This document shows positions 47,118 through 55,896 of a stretch of DNA of 64,000 nucleotides, piece after piece (position 1 is the stretch's first letter; every line of letters begins with the position of its first letter). The position numbers and the translations under genes are program-made. Under the pieces are notes generated by a model. The model ran no database searches and was not told the origin of the DNA. It saw only the letters and a program-made list of their open reading frames with translations. The DNA comes from Nitrospirota bacterium (GTDB lineage: Bacteria > Nitrospirota > Thermodesulfovibrionia > Thermodesulfovibrionales > UBA6898), in assembly GCA_016214855.1 (NCBI GenBank), contig JACRMT010000018.1, forward strand, positions 86,689-150,688, given 5' to 3'.

Positions 47118-49576
47118 CAGGCTGTTGCTCCTTTTTTTATCCTCAGCGAGTTGAGCACCACGAAAAGGGAACTTGCTGCCATGGCGCCTGCTGCAATGAT
47201 CGGATGGAGCACGCCTGAGACGGCAAGGGGAATTGCCACAATGTTGTAAAAGAAGGCCCAGAAGATATTCTGTCTGATCACGCGGTATGCACGCAGGGAC
47301 AGGTCCAGGAAATAGGCGATCGCAGTAAGATCGCTCCTGACCAGGACAGCGTCAGCGCTTTCCATCGCAATATCAGTTCCCTTGCCCATGGCAACGCCCA
47401 CAAAGGCCTCGGTAAGGGCCGGCGCATCGTTGATGCCGTCGCCGACCATTAATATCCTTGATCCTTTCTGCTGAAGCCCTCTGATATAGTTCCTCTTGTC
47501 CTCAGGCGACATCTCGGGAACGACATCATCTATGCCTGCTGCCGAAGCAACCGCAGCAGCTGTGGTCCTGTTGTCTCCACTGACGACCGTAATGCGTTTT
47601 CCCCGCAAAAGGATCTCTCTGACCGCCCTGGCAGATTCTTCGCGCAGGCAGTCTGAAACCACAAAGATCCCTCTGATCAGGCCATCCCATCCCATATAGA
47701 TGACCGTGTCACCGGCCTGCTCATGGGGAAGGGTGAAATCCTTTATTTGTGGTGAAAGGGCAGGTGCGGTCAGGGCATGGTCTCTCATACATGCTTCGTT
47801 GCCGATAACGATGACCTTGTTCTCAATAACGCCTTTGATCCCGCGGCCCGGCATGACCAGAAAATCTCTGACCAACAGGAAATCTCCCTGCCATGCGCCG
47901 GCAATTGACCGGCCAATGCTGTGCTCCGAAAGGTTCTCAAGAGAGGCCGCAAGCCTCTGCAGATGCTGTCCATCCATGTTTTGGTCAAGGAGAATGGTAT
48001 TTTTGAGGGATGGCCTTCCTTCTGTTATGGTGCCGGTCTTGTCAAATACCACACGGTCAATTCTGCTGGTGTTCTCTATCACCTCACCGCCTTTGATGAG
48101 GATGCCGCGGGACGATGCCATGGTTGTAAAGACCAGCACTGCAAGCGGTGTTGCAAGACCGAGACTGCATGGACAGGCTATGACCAGAACGGATACTCCG
48201 GTCATGAGTGCATCATTCATCGATGCTCCCCTGAGAATATACCCGGCAGTTGTCAGAGCAGAAGTGACCAGAATGGCAGGCACGAAATATCCGACAATCC
48301 TGTCTGCCAGTATCTGGAGGCGGGGTTTCCCGGCCTGTGCATCTTCGACTGCCCTGATAATGCCCGCAAGGATAGTCTCTTTCCCTGTTCGTGTCACTTC
48401 AAATATAAATGTCCCGAAAAGGTTTACGCTGCCGCCTGTCACCTCACTGCCCACCGTCTTTCTGACCGGCATCGATTCACCGGTGAGGATCGACTCATCC
48501 GCTTCAGACTCGCCGCAGGCGACCCGGCCGTCTGCAGGGATCCTTTCACCCGGCAGCACCTTTATGAGATCACCCTTCCGGAGAGATGCAAGCGGTACCA
48601 GGGCGGTATCTTCCGTGCTCAGGTCCTTATTGCTGTCCCGGGATCGCTGAACGACCCTGGCTTCCCTGGGAGCAAGCTCGGAGAGCCTCTCGATCGCTTC
48701 GGACGCTTTGCCCTTTGCGGTGGATTCGATATAACGGCCGAGGAGGATGAGGGTTATGATCATGGCAGAGGTATCAAAATAGACCGTGCCGCCAATGAAC
48801 ATCTGATACACGCTGTAGATAAAAGCAGAGCCGGCCCCTATCGAGATGAGAGAGTCCATGGTGAAATGAAGGTGCCGAAGGCCGGAGATAGTGCTCCGTA
48901 TGAACGGCATTCCCGAATACGCTATCACCGGTATGGTCAGGGCCATGGCTATGAACTCAAAAATGCTCTTCGTCCCCGGATCAATGCCCTGAAAATAGCC
49001 GGCATAGAGCGCAATGCTGTAAATCATGAGCTGAGAGGAAAGGAATGCCGCAGTGCCGAAGCGCACCAGGAGATCGCGCGACTCTGCCCTTCGGGCCGCG
49101 TATTGTTCAGATTCCCGGTATGGCCGGGGAGTATATCCTATGGCCTGGATCCTTTTCAGGATCTTCTCCAGGCTGATCAGGGAAGGGTTCCATCGTATCT
49201 TTGCGCGGTGCGTAGCGAAATTTATACGAGCAGAGGTGACGCCTTCGGTTCGCAAAAGAAACTTCTCGTTAAGCCAGACACAGGAAGCGCAGCGTATGCC
49301 GTCGATGAAGATATCGATCTCCCTGCCCTGTTCGGTCGACTGCTCATCCTCGCTGAAGGCTTTAAAATCGAGTTCCTTTTGGGGATTGACCGGCGTCCCG
49401 GGAGCATCCCAGTGTCTTTTGTCGTAGAAATCGGTCAGGCCTTCGCTCCTGATCAGAAAATAGACCCCTCTGCATCCATGGCAGCAGAAGACATGTCCGT
49501 TGTTGTCCACTTCCTCACGGATCGCATCCCGCTCCGGAAAGCTCAGAAGGCAGTGGTCACAGGTGAGGGTTGCCAT
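47117..49576 (-). CDS. ccoI: CcoI, copper-exporting P-type ATPase for cbb3 oxidase
   Basis: 819 residues: a Cys-rich N-terminal metal domain (CDHC, CCHGC), an HMA motif GIRCASC, eight membrane helices with the CPC motif (CPCSLGLATP), the DKTGT phosphorylation site, TGES and GDGINDAP. It supplies copper for the heme-copper centre of the oxidase. Its place between the TauE/SafE-like gene and ccoS matches ccoGHIS-type clusters. Confidence 0.95.
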   Translation of the reverse strand: MATLTCDHCLLSFPERDAIREEVDNNGHVFCCHGCRGVYFLIRSEGLTDFYDKRHWDAPGTPVNPQKELDFKAFSEDEQSTEQGREIDIFIDGIRCASCVWLNEKFLLRTEGVTSARINFATHRAKIRWNPSLISLEKILKRIQAIGYTPRPYRESEQYAARRAESRDLLVRFGTAAFLSSQLMIYSIALYAGYFQGIDPGTKSIFEFIAMALTIPVIAYSGMPFIRSTISGLRHLHFTMDSLISIGAGSAFIYSVYQMFIGGTVYFDTSAMIITLILLGRYIESTAKGKASEAIERLSELAPREARVVQRSRDSNKDLSTEDTALVPLASLRKGDLIKVLPGERIPADGRVACGESEADESILTGESMPVRKTVGSEVTGGSVNLFGTFIFEVTRTGKETILAGIIRAVEDAQAGKPRLQILADRIVGYFVPAILVTSALTTAGYILRGASMNDALMTGVSVLVIACPCSLGLATPLAVLVFTTMASSRGILIKGGEVIENTSRIDRVVFDKTGTITEGRPSLKNTILLDQNMDGQHLQRLAASLENLSEHSIGRSIAGAWQGDFLLVRDFLVMPGRGIKGVIENKVIVIGNEACMRDHALTAPALSPQIKDFTLPHEQAGDTVIYMGWDGLIRGIFVVSDCLREESARAVREILLRGKRITVVSGDNRTTAAAVASAAGIDDVVPEMSPEDKRNYIRGLQQKGSRILMVGDGINDAPALTEAFVGVAMGKGTDIAMESADAVLVRSDLTAIAYFLDLSLRAYRVIRQNIFWAFFYNIVAIPLAVSGVLHPIIAAGAMAASSLFVVLNSLRIKKGATA

Positions 49577-49577
49577 A

Positions 49578-50309
49578 TCAGTTGCTGAAGGAGCGATAGA
49601 CCAGTATTGCCCCGATGATGATCATAAAAAGGGATGATATCCGATAAAACCGTTTTCGTATCCAGTCGCTCTTAAGCGCCGAGATCCGACCGATCAGGAA
49701 AAGGGCCGGAGCTGTTCCGATGCCGAAAAGAAACAGCATGAGCATGCCTTTAAGAAAGCCCTCTGCCTGACTGCCGGCGCCGGCGCCGGCGCCGGCTGCA
49801 GCAATATAGGCAGTATAGAGCAGGCCGCAGGGAATGAACCCTGTTGCCATGCCTATGGCATAGAAGGAACCGGAAGTGTGTGTCTCAGAGATGAACGATA
49901 TCATGCGGTTGACCGCTGAGGCCAATACCTCAGAAAAAGTGTTCTGCCCTGATACGCTCTCCCTGCTTCTGCCAAAGGAAAACCACCCCGATGTCGATAG
50001 TCCCATGATGATCATCAGCGCTCCGATGCCTGCCATGGTAATGTTCTGAAACTTTTCGATCGACTGAACAACGCCTGCGAACGATCCGGTCAGACCCATT
50101 ATGCCGCCGATGATGCTGTAGGTCGTTATTCTGCCGATGTTATAAAAAAGATGGGGGAGAGACGCATGCCCCCGGGACGCGTGGGGACCTGTCCTGAGAT
50201 TCAGGGAGTAGGTCGCCACGATCGGGCCGCACATGCCGCTGCAGTGGCCGAGCCCGCCTAACAGGCCCGAGCTGAACATCAGCAGATAGATCGAATCACC
50301 GGTTAACAT
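49578..50309 (-). CDS. TauE/SafE-like (CcoH-cluster) membrane protein
   Basis: 243 residues with about six TM helices. LLGGLGHCSGMCGPIV at the N-terminus (Cys, His, Met-Cys) and GFIPCGLLYTAY are typical of the sulfite-exporter-like proteins that accompany cbb3 assembly genes, probably in copper handling. Four in-frame copies of the hexamer GCCGGC encode an Ala-Gly run (AGAGAG) in a loop. It overlaps the preceding gene by 14 nt. Confidence 0.85.
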   Translation of the reverse strand: MLTGDSIYLLMFSSGLLGGLGHCSGMCGPIVATYSLNLRTGPHASRGHASLPHLFYNIGRITTYSIIGGIMGLTGSFAGVVQSIEKFQNITMAGIGALMIIMGLSTSGWFSFGRSRESVSGQNTFSEVLASAVNRMISFISETHTSGSFYAIGMATGFIPCGLLYTAYIAAAGAGAGAGSQAEGFLKGMLMLFLFGIGTAPALFLIGRISALKSDWIRKRFYRISSLFMIIIGAILVYRSFSN

Positions 50310-50871
50310 TGAAGGTATAGGAAACCTTGCCGGTTCCCGGGATGCTGACTTCTGCGCGCCAGAGTTTCGCGCCGCTCGGACAGCGGGGAATGATCCCTTT
50401 TCCTCTATAGGTCCCGTCGGAGGTCTTTTTCAGAACAACCTCGTTCCTGCCCATGTACATGCCGGGCATCGAAAGATCGAGCAGAAGGGCTGGTGCAGCA
50501 TCCCTGCCTGTTGCCCGGATCGCAAAGGTCAGTTCTTTCATCATCCTCACCGGCCGCGGCGAGATCTCGAATGCGACCTGCCTGCCTGCTGCAGTGACTG
50601 TGCAGGGCCCCTGATCGATCAGGCAGTCGGCGTTTTCAGCTCCCTGAGCCGGGGCATGAGTACTTAGCAACAGGGCAGACAGAAGAACAAGCGCTAAAAA
50701 AGTCCTGATCCCAAGTGTCTCATAATTGACACTACATTTATTGATAAAATCCCTCCTGACCTCTCCCCATCCGGGGACAGGCCTTTGGCAAAGGGAGGAA
50801 TTAGTGCCCCCTCTTTGGCAAAGAGGGGCGAGGGGAGATTTGTCAAGCGTAAATACTTTTCCGATTTTCAT
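50296..50871 (-). CDS. FixH/YtkA-like exported protein with a repeat inserted near the N-terminus
   Basis: 191 residues. After a signal-like helix (~56-76) comes a beta domain with LLLDLSMPGMYMGRNEVVL and Trp-Arg-Ala-Glu, like YtkA/FixH proteins of oxidase clusters. The first six codons overlap the upstream fixH-like stop (ATGA), but residues ~10-45 (KSPLAPLCQRGG to GWGEV) are encoded by a dispersed palindromic repeat read in frame. No better start lies between repeat and signal helix, so the signal peptide may now be internal or the gene impaired. Confidence 0.75.
   Translation of the reverse strand: MKIGKVFTLDKSPLAPLCQRGGTNSSLCQRPVPGWGEVRRDFINKCSVNYETLGIRTFLALVLLSALLLSTHAPAQGAENADCLIDQGPCTVTAAGRQVAFEISPRPVRMMKELTFAIRATGRDAAPALLLDLSMPGMYMGRNEVVLKKTSDGTYRGKGIIPRCPSGAKLWRAEVSIPGTGKVSYTFNVNR
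50749..50845 (-). repeat. Dispersed palindromic repeat, copy 5, inside a coding region
   Basis: Two tandem hairpins (CCTTTGGCAAAGG and CCCTCTTTGGCAAAGAGGG) with outer arms AATCCCTCC and GGGGAGATTT. Same layout as copies 3 and 6, but lying within the 5' part of the FixH/YtkA-like gene. Confidence 0.85.
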
Positions 50872-51323
50872 TTAAGATTAACCCGCTCTGCAAAAAGCGT
50901 TTTTTCGAATGTGACGGTTCTGGCTTTGTCGGAAACCAGTATCTTTGCATCCCAGTATCCGTAAAGTGGCAGTTCAGCGGTTATGCGGAACTGTCCTTTC
51001 TCTGCTTCTGCCTTATAGGTCTTATCGTAGGACGGGGTAGAAGGTCTGCTCACGATGACGCTGACCTCTGCATCTGTTGCCGGTCTGCCGTTTCTGTCAA
51101 GCACGGATATCAGGATATTATTCTTGCCCGTAGCAAGATCCTTGTTAAGGATCTCCACCTGCCAGCCTGAAGCCTCTTTTTCATGATGGACTGCATCATA
51201 GGACAGGCCTCGTTCATAAGGTTTGTCCACAACCGTGCCGTCGAATGTCCTGGTGCCGACAACTACGGCGCCGATCACAGCGCCGATGCCGATAATTGAG
51301 ACGATAATTATCAGGAATTTCAT
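50868..51323 (-). CDS. FixH-like protein
   Basis: 151 residues: an N-terminal TM helix (~3-24), DKPYERGLSYDAVHHEKEASGW (FixH-like start of the domain), then a beta-rich periplasmic part with YGYWDAKILV. It is an accessory factor for copper or assembly of cbb3 oxidase. It overlaps ccoG and the next gene by 4 nt each. Confidence 0.85.
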   Translation of the reverse strand: MKFLIIIVSIIGIGAVIGAVVVGTRTFDGTVVDKPYERGLSYDAVHHEKEASGWQVEILNKDLATGKNNILISVLDRNGRPATDAEVSVIVSRPSTPSYDKTYKAEAEKGQFRITAELPLYGYWDAKILVSDKARTVTFEKTLFAERVNLK

Positions 51324-52522
51324 TTAGCCTCCGAAGGTGCCATGATGCTGACCGTTCTGACGACCTTCACGGAAAAAGGCTGAGCCGCCTCAAGGGTCAG
51401 TTCAGCAGAGCCGCGATCTTTTTCCGATAGAAAGAGATAGATTGATACCCTTCTGTACTCCCCTGCTTTGAGCGCGATCCTTTCCGGCAGGACCTTCAGC
51501 GCTCTGCCTTCAAGGCTCGCCGAGGTCATGAGATCCATATCGCGTTTGCTCCTGTTCTCTGCGGCGAGGGTAAAGGAGTTGAGCAGCTCCCCTCCTTCGG
51601 TTATGCGGGGTCTCATATCGTAATTAGGCATGACCGTCAGATCGAGGGGGTTTCTGGTGAACGAGAGATAAAGAATAAAGAGCAAGAAGAGAAGCGTTAT
51701 GCCGCCTATGAGCAGAACGTTCGTCCGCAGGAGGTTTCGTCTGTCGCCGGGCCTGCCGAAAAAATAGCCGATCAATCCGGGTTTCTGTTTCTTTTCCAGC
51801 TTCTCCGCACAGGTGTCAAGGCACTCTGCGCAGTTGATGCAGGCGTTGTCCAATCCTTTGCGGATATCGATATGAACGGGACAAATGTTGACGCAGGCCC
51901 TGCAGTCCATGCATTCCTCTTTTCTTCTGTCATCAAAGGCGATGACCATGGTGCTTCTGTCGAAGAGCGCTCCCTGAAGCTTTGCGTACGGACATACGGT
52001 CGCACACCAGGTATGACGCAGAAAAGCGTAATCAAGGAAGAGGATGATGCTCAGGGAGATCCAGAAGCCCCAGATGACCGGTCCGAGACTGCCTGCCAGC
52101 AATGCCGGTATGAACTCATAGGGAGAGACAAAATACCAGATCAGGCTGGCGGCGACCACAATGCAGGCAGCGGCGGTGAGGGCATAGGCCGCAATTTGTT
52201 GTCCCCGTCCTTGAAAACGGGCCCGGTCCAGAAACCCTGTGATGTCGATGATCACGGTCTGCGGGCAGAGCCACCCGCACCAGATGCGGCCGAAGAGCAG
52301 GGTGACAAGGATGATGAGGAAGGTGAGGAAGAAGAGCCCCATCAGGACGATGAAGAACTCGTCCATCCAGAGGCTCACGCCGAACAGGTGCAGCTTCAGT
52401 GACGGGATATCAAAGCGGAGAGCGCTCTCCCCGTTGATCCTGAGAAAGGGGATCCCCAGGATGACCAGGGCCTGCACAGCTTCTGCGATGCGGCGCCAGG
52501 GCTGGATACTCCTAATCGTCAT
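51320..52522 (-). CDS. ccoG: CcoG (RdxA), cbb3 oxidase accessory iron-sulfur protein
   Basis: 400 residues from ATG 52522; an upstream in-frame extension would run through ccoQ. Five or so TM helices, FGRIWCGWLCPQT, and a two-cluster ferredoxin region CMDCRACVNICPVH...CINCAECLDTC, followed by a C-terminal beta domain. CcoG reduces copper for oxidase assembly in characterised bacteria. Its start lies 11 nt inside the ccoQ-like gene. Confidence 0.93.
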   Translation of the reverse strand: MTIRSIQPWRRIAEAVQALVILGIPFLRINGESALRFDIPSLKLHLFGVSLWMDEFFIVLMGLFFLTFLIILVTLLFGRIWCGWLCPQTVIIDITGFLDRARFQGRGQQIAAYALTAAACIVVAASLIWYFVSPYEFIPALLAGSLGPVIWGFWISLSIILFLDYAFLRHTWCATVCPYAKLQGALFDRSTMVIAFDDRRKEECMDCRACVNICPVHIDIRKGLDNACINCAECLDTCAEKLEKKQKPGLIGYFFGRPGDRRNLLRTNVLLIGGITLLFLLFILYLSFTRNPLDLTVMPNYDMRPRITEGGELLNSFTLAAENRSKRDMDLMTSASLEGRALKVLPERIALKAGEYRRVSIYLFLSEKDRGSAELTLEAAQPFSVKVVRTVSIMAPSEAK

Positions 52523-52655
52523 CTTCGAACATCTTGTACTTCGGGTCCTCCACTTTCTTGTGCCTCTTTTTCGAGTAATAGAAGGCAATGATAACGGCAA
52601 ACAGAACAACGAGCGTCAGGCCGAAGATAAAATAGGCAATGCCCTGTGCATCCAT
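52512..52655 (-). CDS. CcoQ-like small membrane protein
   Basis: 47 residues: a TM helix (~7-28), then YYSKKRHKKVEDPKYKMFEDDD. The helix plus basic stretch and EDPKYKM acidic tail match CcoQ/FixQ proteins of cbb3 oxidases. It overlaps the 31-residue gene by 1 nt and ccoG by 11 nt. Confidence 0.8.
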   Translation of the reverse strand: MDAQGIAYFIFGLTLVVLFAVIIAFYYSKKRHKKVEDPKYKMFEDDD

Positions 52656-52750
52656 TATTTTTTGTTTCCCCGCATCATCAGATACAGAACAACGATGGCA
52701 GCTGTCGGAATTACGGTAAATGCTATAGTCGCAATGATCGAAATATCCAT
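52655..52750 (-). CDS. 31-residue membrane peptide in the cbb3 operon
   Basis: MDISIIATIAFTVIPTAAIV is a single hydrophobic helix that ends VLYLMMRGNKK. AAGGAG lies 6 nt before the ATG and the stop shares a base with the next start (TAATG), so translation is well supported. It resembles small accessory subunits of oxidases (CcoH/CcoM type), but I cannot assign it to a family. Confidence 0.65.
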   Translation of the reverse strand: MDISIIATIAFTVIPTAAIVVLYLMMRGNKK

Positions 52751-52781
52751 AATATCTCCTTGTCTTTCAGTATTGAGCTAT

Positions 52782-52860
52782 AAAATCTCCCCCAACCCCT
52801 CTTTGTCAAAGAGGGGCTTATTACCTCCCTTTAGCAAAGGGAGGTTGGGAGGGATTTGTT
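52782..52860 (-). repeat. Dispersed palindromic repeat, copy 6 (double hairpin)
   Basis: CCCCTCTTTGTCAAAGAGGGG and CCTCCCTTTAGCAAAGGGAGG in tandem with outer arms AATCTCCC and GGGAGGGATTT, between the CcoP-anchor gene and the 31-residue gene within the oxidase operon. Confidence 0.88.
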
Positions 52861-52869
52861 AATCCAATA

Positions 52870-53082
52870 TCAATTTCCTAAAAAGTTCTTGCTATTTTTT
52901 ACCGATTCCTCATAGGCCTTTGACTGGGTCCATCCGCTGATGGAGGGCGAATACATCGCAAAATAATAGATGCCCCAGAGGATCAGGCCCCAGAAGAGGA
53001 TCAGCCAGCCGACAGGAAGTTTTCCGGCCGTCTCCTTTGCTTCAAAATCTTCTATGTTGGTATCGTCAAAATCTTCTGCCAT
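52870..53082 (-). CDS. Stand-alone CcoP N-terminal (FixP_N-like) membrane anchor
   Basis: 70 residues: an acidic N-terminus, KLPVGWLILFWGLILWGIYYF as one TM helix, YSPSISGWTQSKAYEES after it. This is the N-terminal domain of CcoP, normally followed by two cytochrome c domains that are missing here. The cytochrome domain seems to have moved onto the CcoO gene immediately upstream (12 nt gap). Confidence 0.85.
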   Translation of the reverse strand: MAEDFDDTNIEDFEAKETAGKLPVGWLILFWGLILWGIYYFAMYSPSISGWTQSKAYEESVKNSKNFLGN

Positions 53083-53094
53083 GGCTTCCTCCTG

Positions 53095-53985
53095 TTAGTG
53101 TTTCTGCTGCTCATGCCGTATGTATGATACCAGCGACCAGATCTTGTTCTTGTCCATCTGTGCGCCGTACGGCGGCATGCCGTTGTTTGTGCCGTCCGAG
53201 ATGATGGCATAGATCCGGCCATCACTGATATCTCCATCCTTGCCGAGCCATGTCTTATCCAGCAGACTCGGTCCTATGCCGCCCTTGCCGTCATCACCGT
53301 GGCAAGCCTCGCAGTTTTCCTTATAGATATGCTCGCCGAGTTCATGGGCCTTTGGATCGCCGGCCAGGGGATTCTTCTCGTCAGTGGCAGAAACGGTCTG
53401 TGCCTGCTTCCTGGCAACAGCCGTGCCGATGACCTGCATATATGCGACCAGGGCATCGAGCTCGGTCTTTGACGAAAGTGCTGCTATCTCCTCTTTCGTG
53501 AATGGAAAACTATTGGCCTTCATATGGGCCTCGATGTCTGCAGGGTCGAGCTTGCCTTCTTTCAGCCATCCATATTTCGGCATGTTGGACTTCGCAAAGA
53601 ATGCCTGAGGATTATCGAAGTGGTTATAGTGCCATGTATCAGGATATTTGCCTCCTATGCGGGCAAGGTCAGGACCGGTCCTCTTCGAACCCCAGAGAAA
53701 CGGCCGGTCGTACGCGAACTCACCTGCCTTGGAGTAATCGCCATACCTCATCACCTCGGTCTTCAGCGGCCGGACAGTCTGGGTATGACAGTTATTGCAG
53801 CCTTCACGCTGATAGATGTCTTTGCCGGCCAGCTGAAGCGCCGTATAAGGTTTCAGGTTTTCGAGCTTCGGATGCATTCCCTCTGTGAACATCGGGAAAA
53901 AGACGGTCGCGATCGTGCCGATAAGGATAACGACTGCAGCGACTATGGCGAACATGATCGGTTTTCTGTAGATTTCACCAGCCAT
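53095..53985 (-). CDS. ccoO: CcoO fused to a cytochrome c domain (cbb3 subunit II/III)
   Basis: 296 residues from ATG 53985 (GGGGGTGG upstream). Residues 1-195 are CcoO: a TM helix (~11-33), heme site CNNCH at 63-67, GTGPDLAR-like KRTGPDLARIGG. Residues ~205-296 are a class I cytochrome c with CEACH at 225-229 and distal Met270 in NNGMPPYG, the kind normally found in CcoP. So one polypeptide carries two c hemes and passes electrons to CcoN. The two domains are joined by a short polar linker. Confidence 0.92.
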   Translation of the reverse strand: MAGEIYRKPIMFAIVAAVVILIGTIATVFFPMFTEGMHPKLENLKPYTALQLAGKDIYQREGCNNCHTQTVRPLKTEVMRYGDYSKAGEFAYDRPFLWGSKRTGPDLARIGGKYPDTWHYNHFDNPQAFFAKSNMPKYGWLKEGKLDPADIEAHMKANSFPFTKEEIAALSSKTELDALVAYMQVIGTAVARKQAQTVSATDEKNPLAGDPKAHELGEHIYKENCEACHGDDGKGGIGPSLLDKTWLGKDGDISDGRIYAIISDGTNNGMPPYGAQMDKNKIWSLVSYIRHEQQKH

Positions 53986-53995
53986 GGTCCACCCC

Positions 53996-55393
53996 CTATG
54001 CCCGCGATGCCGCAAGTGCCTTGCCCTTGCGCATCGTCATGTAGATGTTATAGATAAAGAAGAGCATGCCGACCGTGAAGATAAGGCCGGCCACGGTCCT
54101 GAGCTGCCAGAAGGGATAGTTCTTTACGAGCCCTTCCATGAAGGTGTATTTGAGGCTTCCGTCAGCGTTCGTTGCTTTCCAGAGCGCGCCCTGCTGAATG
54201 CCGGTGATCCACATGGTGACCGAGAACATGACCTGGCCGATCAGTACGAGCCAGAAATGGGTGTTTGCAACCTTTATGCTGTAGATCTCGGTGTTGTAGA
54301 TCTTCGGGATGATGTAATAGATGGAAGCTGCGGTCGTCATCGTGACCCATCCCATGGTGCCCATATGCACATGTCCGGGAACCCAGTCAGTGTAATGGAT
54401 GAGGGAGCTCACGACCCTGATCGCCTGGGTAGGACCCTGCACGGTCTGCAGACCGTAGAAGGTGATCCCCATGATGAAGAACTTGGTGAGATAGTTGGTC
54501 TGCATCTTGGACCAGTCAGACCCCACCGTGTAGTACCCGTTTACAACCGACCCCCATGACGGCGCAATAAGGAAAAGTGTGAATACGATACCAAGGGTCT
54601 GAATCCAGTCAGGGAGCGGTGTATAGACCAGGTGATGCGCGCCTGTCCAGAGATAGGCAAAGACCAGAGACCAGAAGGCGATGATCGAGAGCCTGTGGCT
54701 GAAGATCGGCAGCCCTGTTGATTTCGGCAGGAAATAGTAGAACATGGCCAGGATCGGCGTGGTGAAGATGAAGCCGACGGCATTGTGGCCGTACCACCAT
54801 TCCACGTTGGCGCTGTTCACTCCGGCATAGAGATGATAGGACTTGAAGAGCCCTGCAGGGATCGAGAGGTTGTTCACAATATAGAGCACGGCAACGGCAA
54901 CGACCGTTGCGATGATGTACCAGAGCGAGATGTACATCTGCTCCTCTTTCCTCTTGATGATCGTGCCGAAGACGTTGACCGCGAAGATGACCCAGAGGAT
55001 CACGACCCCGATATCAAGGGGCCATTCGAGTTCGGCGTATTCAAGGGACTGGTTCATGCCCATGAAGAGGCTGACCGCTGCAAGAGTGATCGCTGCATTG
55101 AACAGATAGAGGTGGAAGCGTGCAAGCTTCGGGAAGAGCAGAGGCCTCTTTGCAAGCCTCATAACAATGTAATAGGAAATGCCGAAGATCGCCCCAATGC
55201 CGAGCCCGAATGCGAGCCCATTGGTGTGTACTACCCTCAACCTTCCATACGTGAAAAAGGGCGGTATATTCAGTTCGGGCTTCCACAACTGGATAGATAT
55301 CCAGAGCCCGATGAGAATACCGACCACACCCCAGAAGATCGAGGAGACGATAAATCCTTTTACCGTCTGGTGGTCATACTGATAGTCGCTCAT
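53996..55393 (-). CDS. ccoN: CcoN, cbb3-type cytochrome oxidase catalytic subunit
   Basis: 465 residues with about 12 TM helices. Heme and CuB ligands are recognisable: RVVHTNGLAFG, WWYGHNAVGF, WTGAHHLVY and GHVHMGTMGW. It reduces O2 at high affinity and pumps protons. First structural gene of the operon, 49 nt after the Rrf2 regulator gene on the same strand. GGAGGAG precedes the ATG. Confidence 0.96.
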   Translation of the reverse strand: MSDYQYDHQTVKGFIVSSIFWGVVGILIGLWISIQLWKPELNIPPFFTYGRLRVVHTNGLAFGLGIGAIFGISYYIVMRLAKRPLLFPKLARFHLYLFNAAITLAAVSLFMGMNQSLEYAELEWPLDIGVVILWVIFAVNVFGTIIKRKEEQMYISLWYIIATVVAVAVLYIVNNLSIPAGLFKSYHLYAGVNSANVEWWYGHNAVGFIFTTPILAMFYYFLPKSTGLPIFSHRLSIIAFWSLVFAYLWTGAHHLVYTPLPDWIQTLGIVFTLFLIAPSWGSVVNGYYTVGSDWSKMQTNYLTKFFIMGITFYGLQTVQGPTQAIRVVSSLIHYTDWVPGHVHMGTMGWVTMTTAASIYYIIPKIYNTEIYSIKVANTHFWLVLIGQVMFSVTMWITGIQQGALWKATNADGSLKYTFMEGLVKNYPFWQLRTVAGLIFTVGMLFFIYNIYMTMRKGKALAASRA

Positions 55394-55442
55394 ACCGGAA
55401 CTCCTCCTTTAGAATAAATTCTGCAAAAGCCTCAAAGAAGCT

Positions 55443-55862
55443 TTATGATTCCCTGGATCTCTTCGTTGCCTCTGCAATGTCTGCAAAGTTATGTTTCTTC
55501 ATCAGTTCATTGACCTCAGCCCTGAGCGTTACCCATACCGTATGCACCCCGCAGGTGCCGCTGAAACTGCAGACGCTGCTGTCCACGGCGCAGGCGTTCA
55601 GGGCAACCACGCCTTCGATCGCCTCTATCACGTCGAGCAGGTTAATATCCCTCGGCTCTCTGCTCAGCTGGAACCCGCCCTTGACGCCTCTGAAGGATCT
55701 GACCACATCGGCCTTTACCAGTTTCTGGAGTATCTTGGCAAGAAAGCTTTTTGGCGTTGCCATTTCTCGAGAGATCTCATCGACCATAACGACCTTGTCC
55801 GGCTGACCTGAGAGATAGAGAACACAGCGCATTGCATAATCTGTCTCACGCGTTATCTGCAT
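55443..55862 (-). CDS. Rrf2-family iron-sulfur transcriptional regulator
   Basis: 139 residues: a winged helix (MQITRETDYAMRCVLYLS; FLAKILQKLVKADVVRSFRGVKGGFQLSR) and three Cys in NACAVDSSVCSFSGTCGVH, the cluster pattern of NsrR/IscR-type sensors. It probably senses NO, O2 or iron status and controls the oxidase operon, which follows it directly. Its own leader holds a repeated 11-mer. Confidence 0.92.
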   Translation of the reverse strand: MQITRETDYAMRCVLYLSGQPDKVVMVDEISREMATPKSFLAKILQKLVKADVVRSFRGVKGGFQLSREPRDINLLDVIEAIEGVVALNACAVDSSVCSFSGTCGVHTVWVTLRAEVNELMKKHNFADIAEATKRSRES

Positions 55863-55896
55863 TTTTTATCCTTCATCCGTATTTTAGGACTTATCC

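Noticed and set aside
49770..49800. Four tandem GGCGCC hexamers as a phase-variable tract
   Set aside because: The unit is six bases, so gain or loss keeps frame; it only changes an Ala-Gly loop length.
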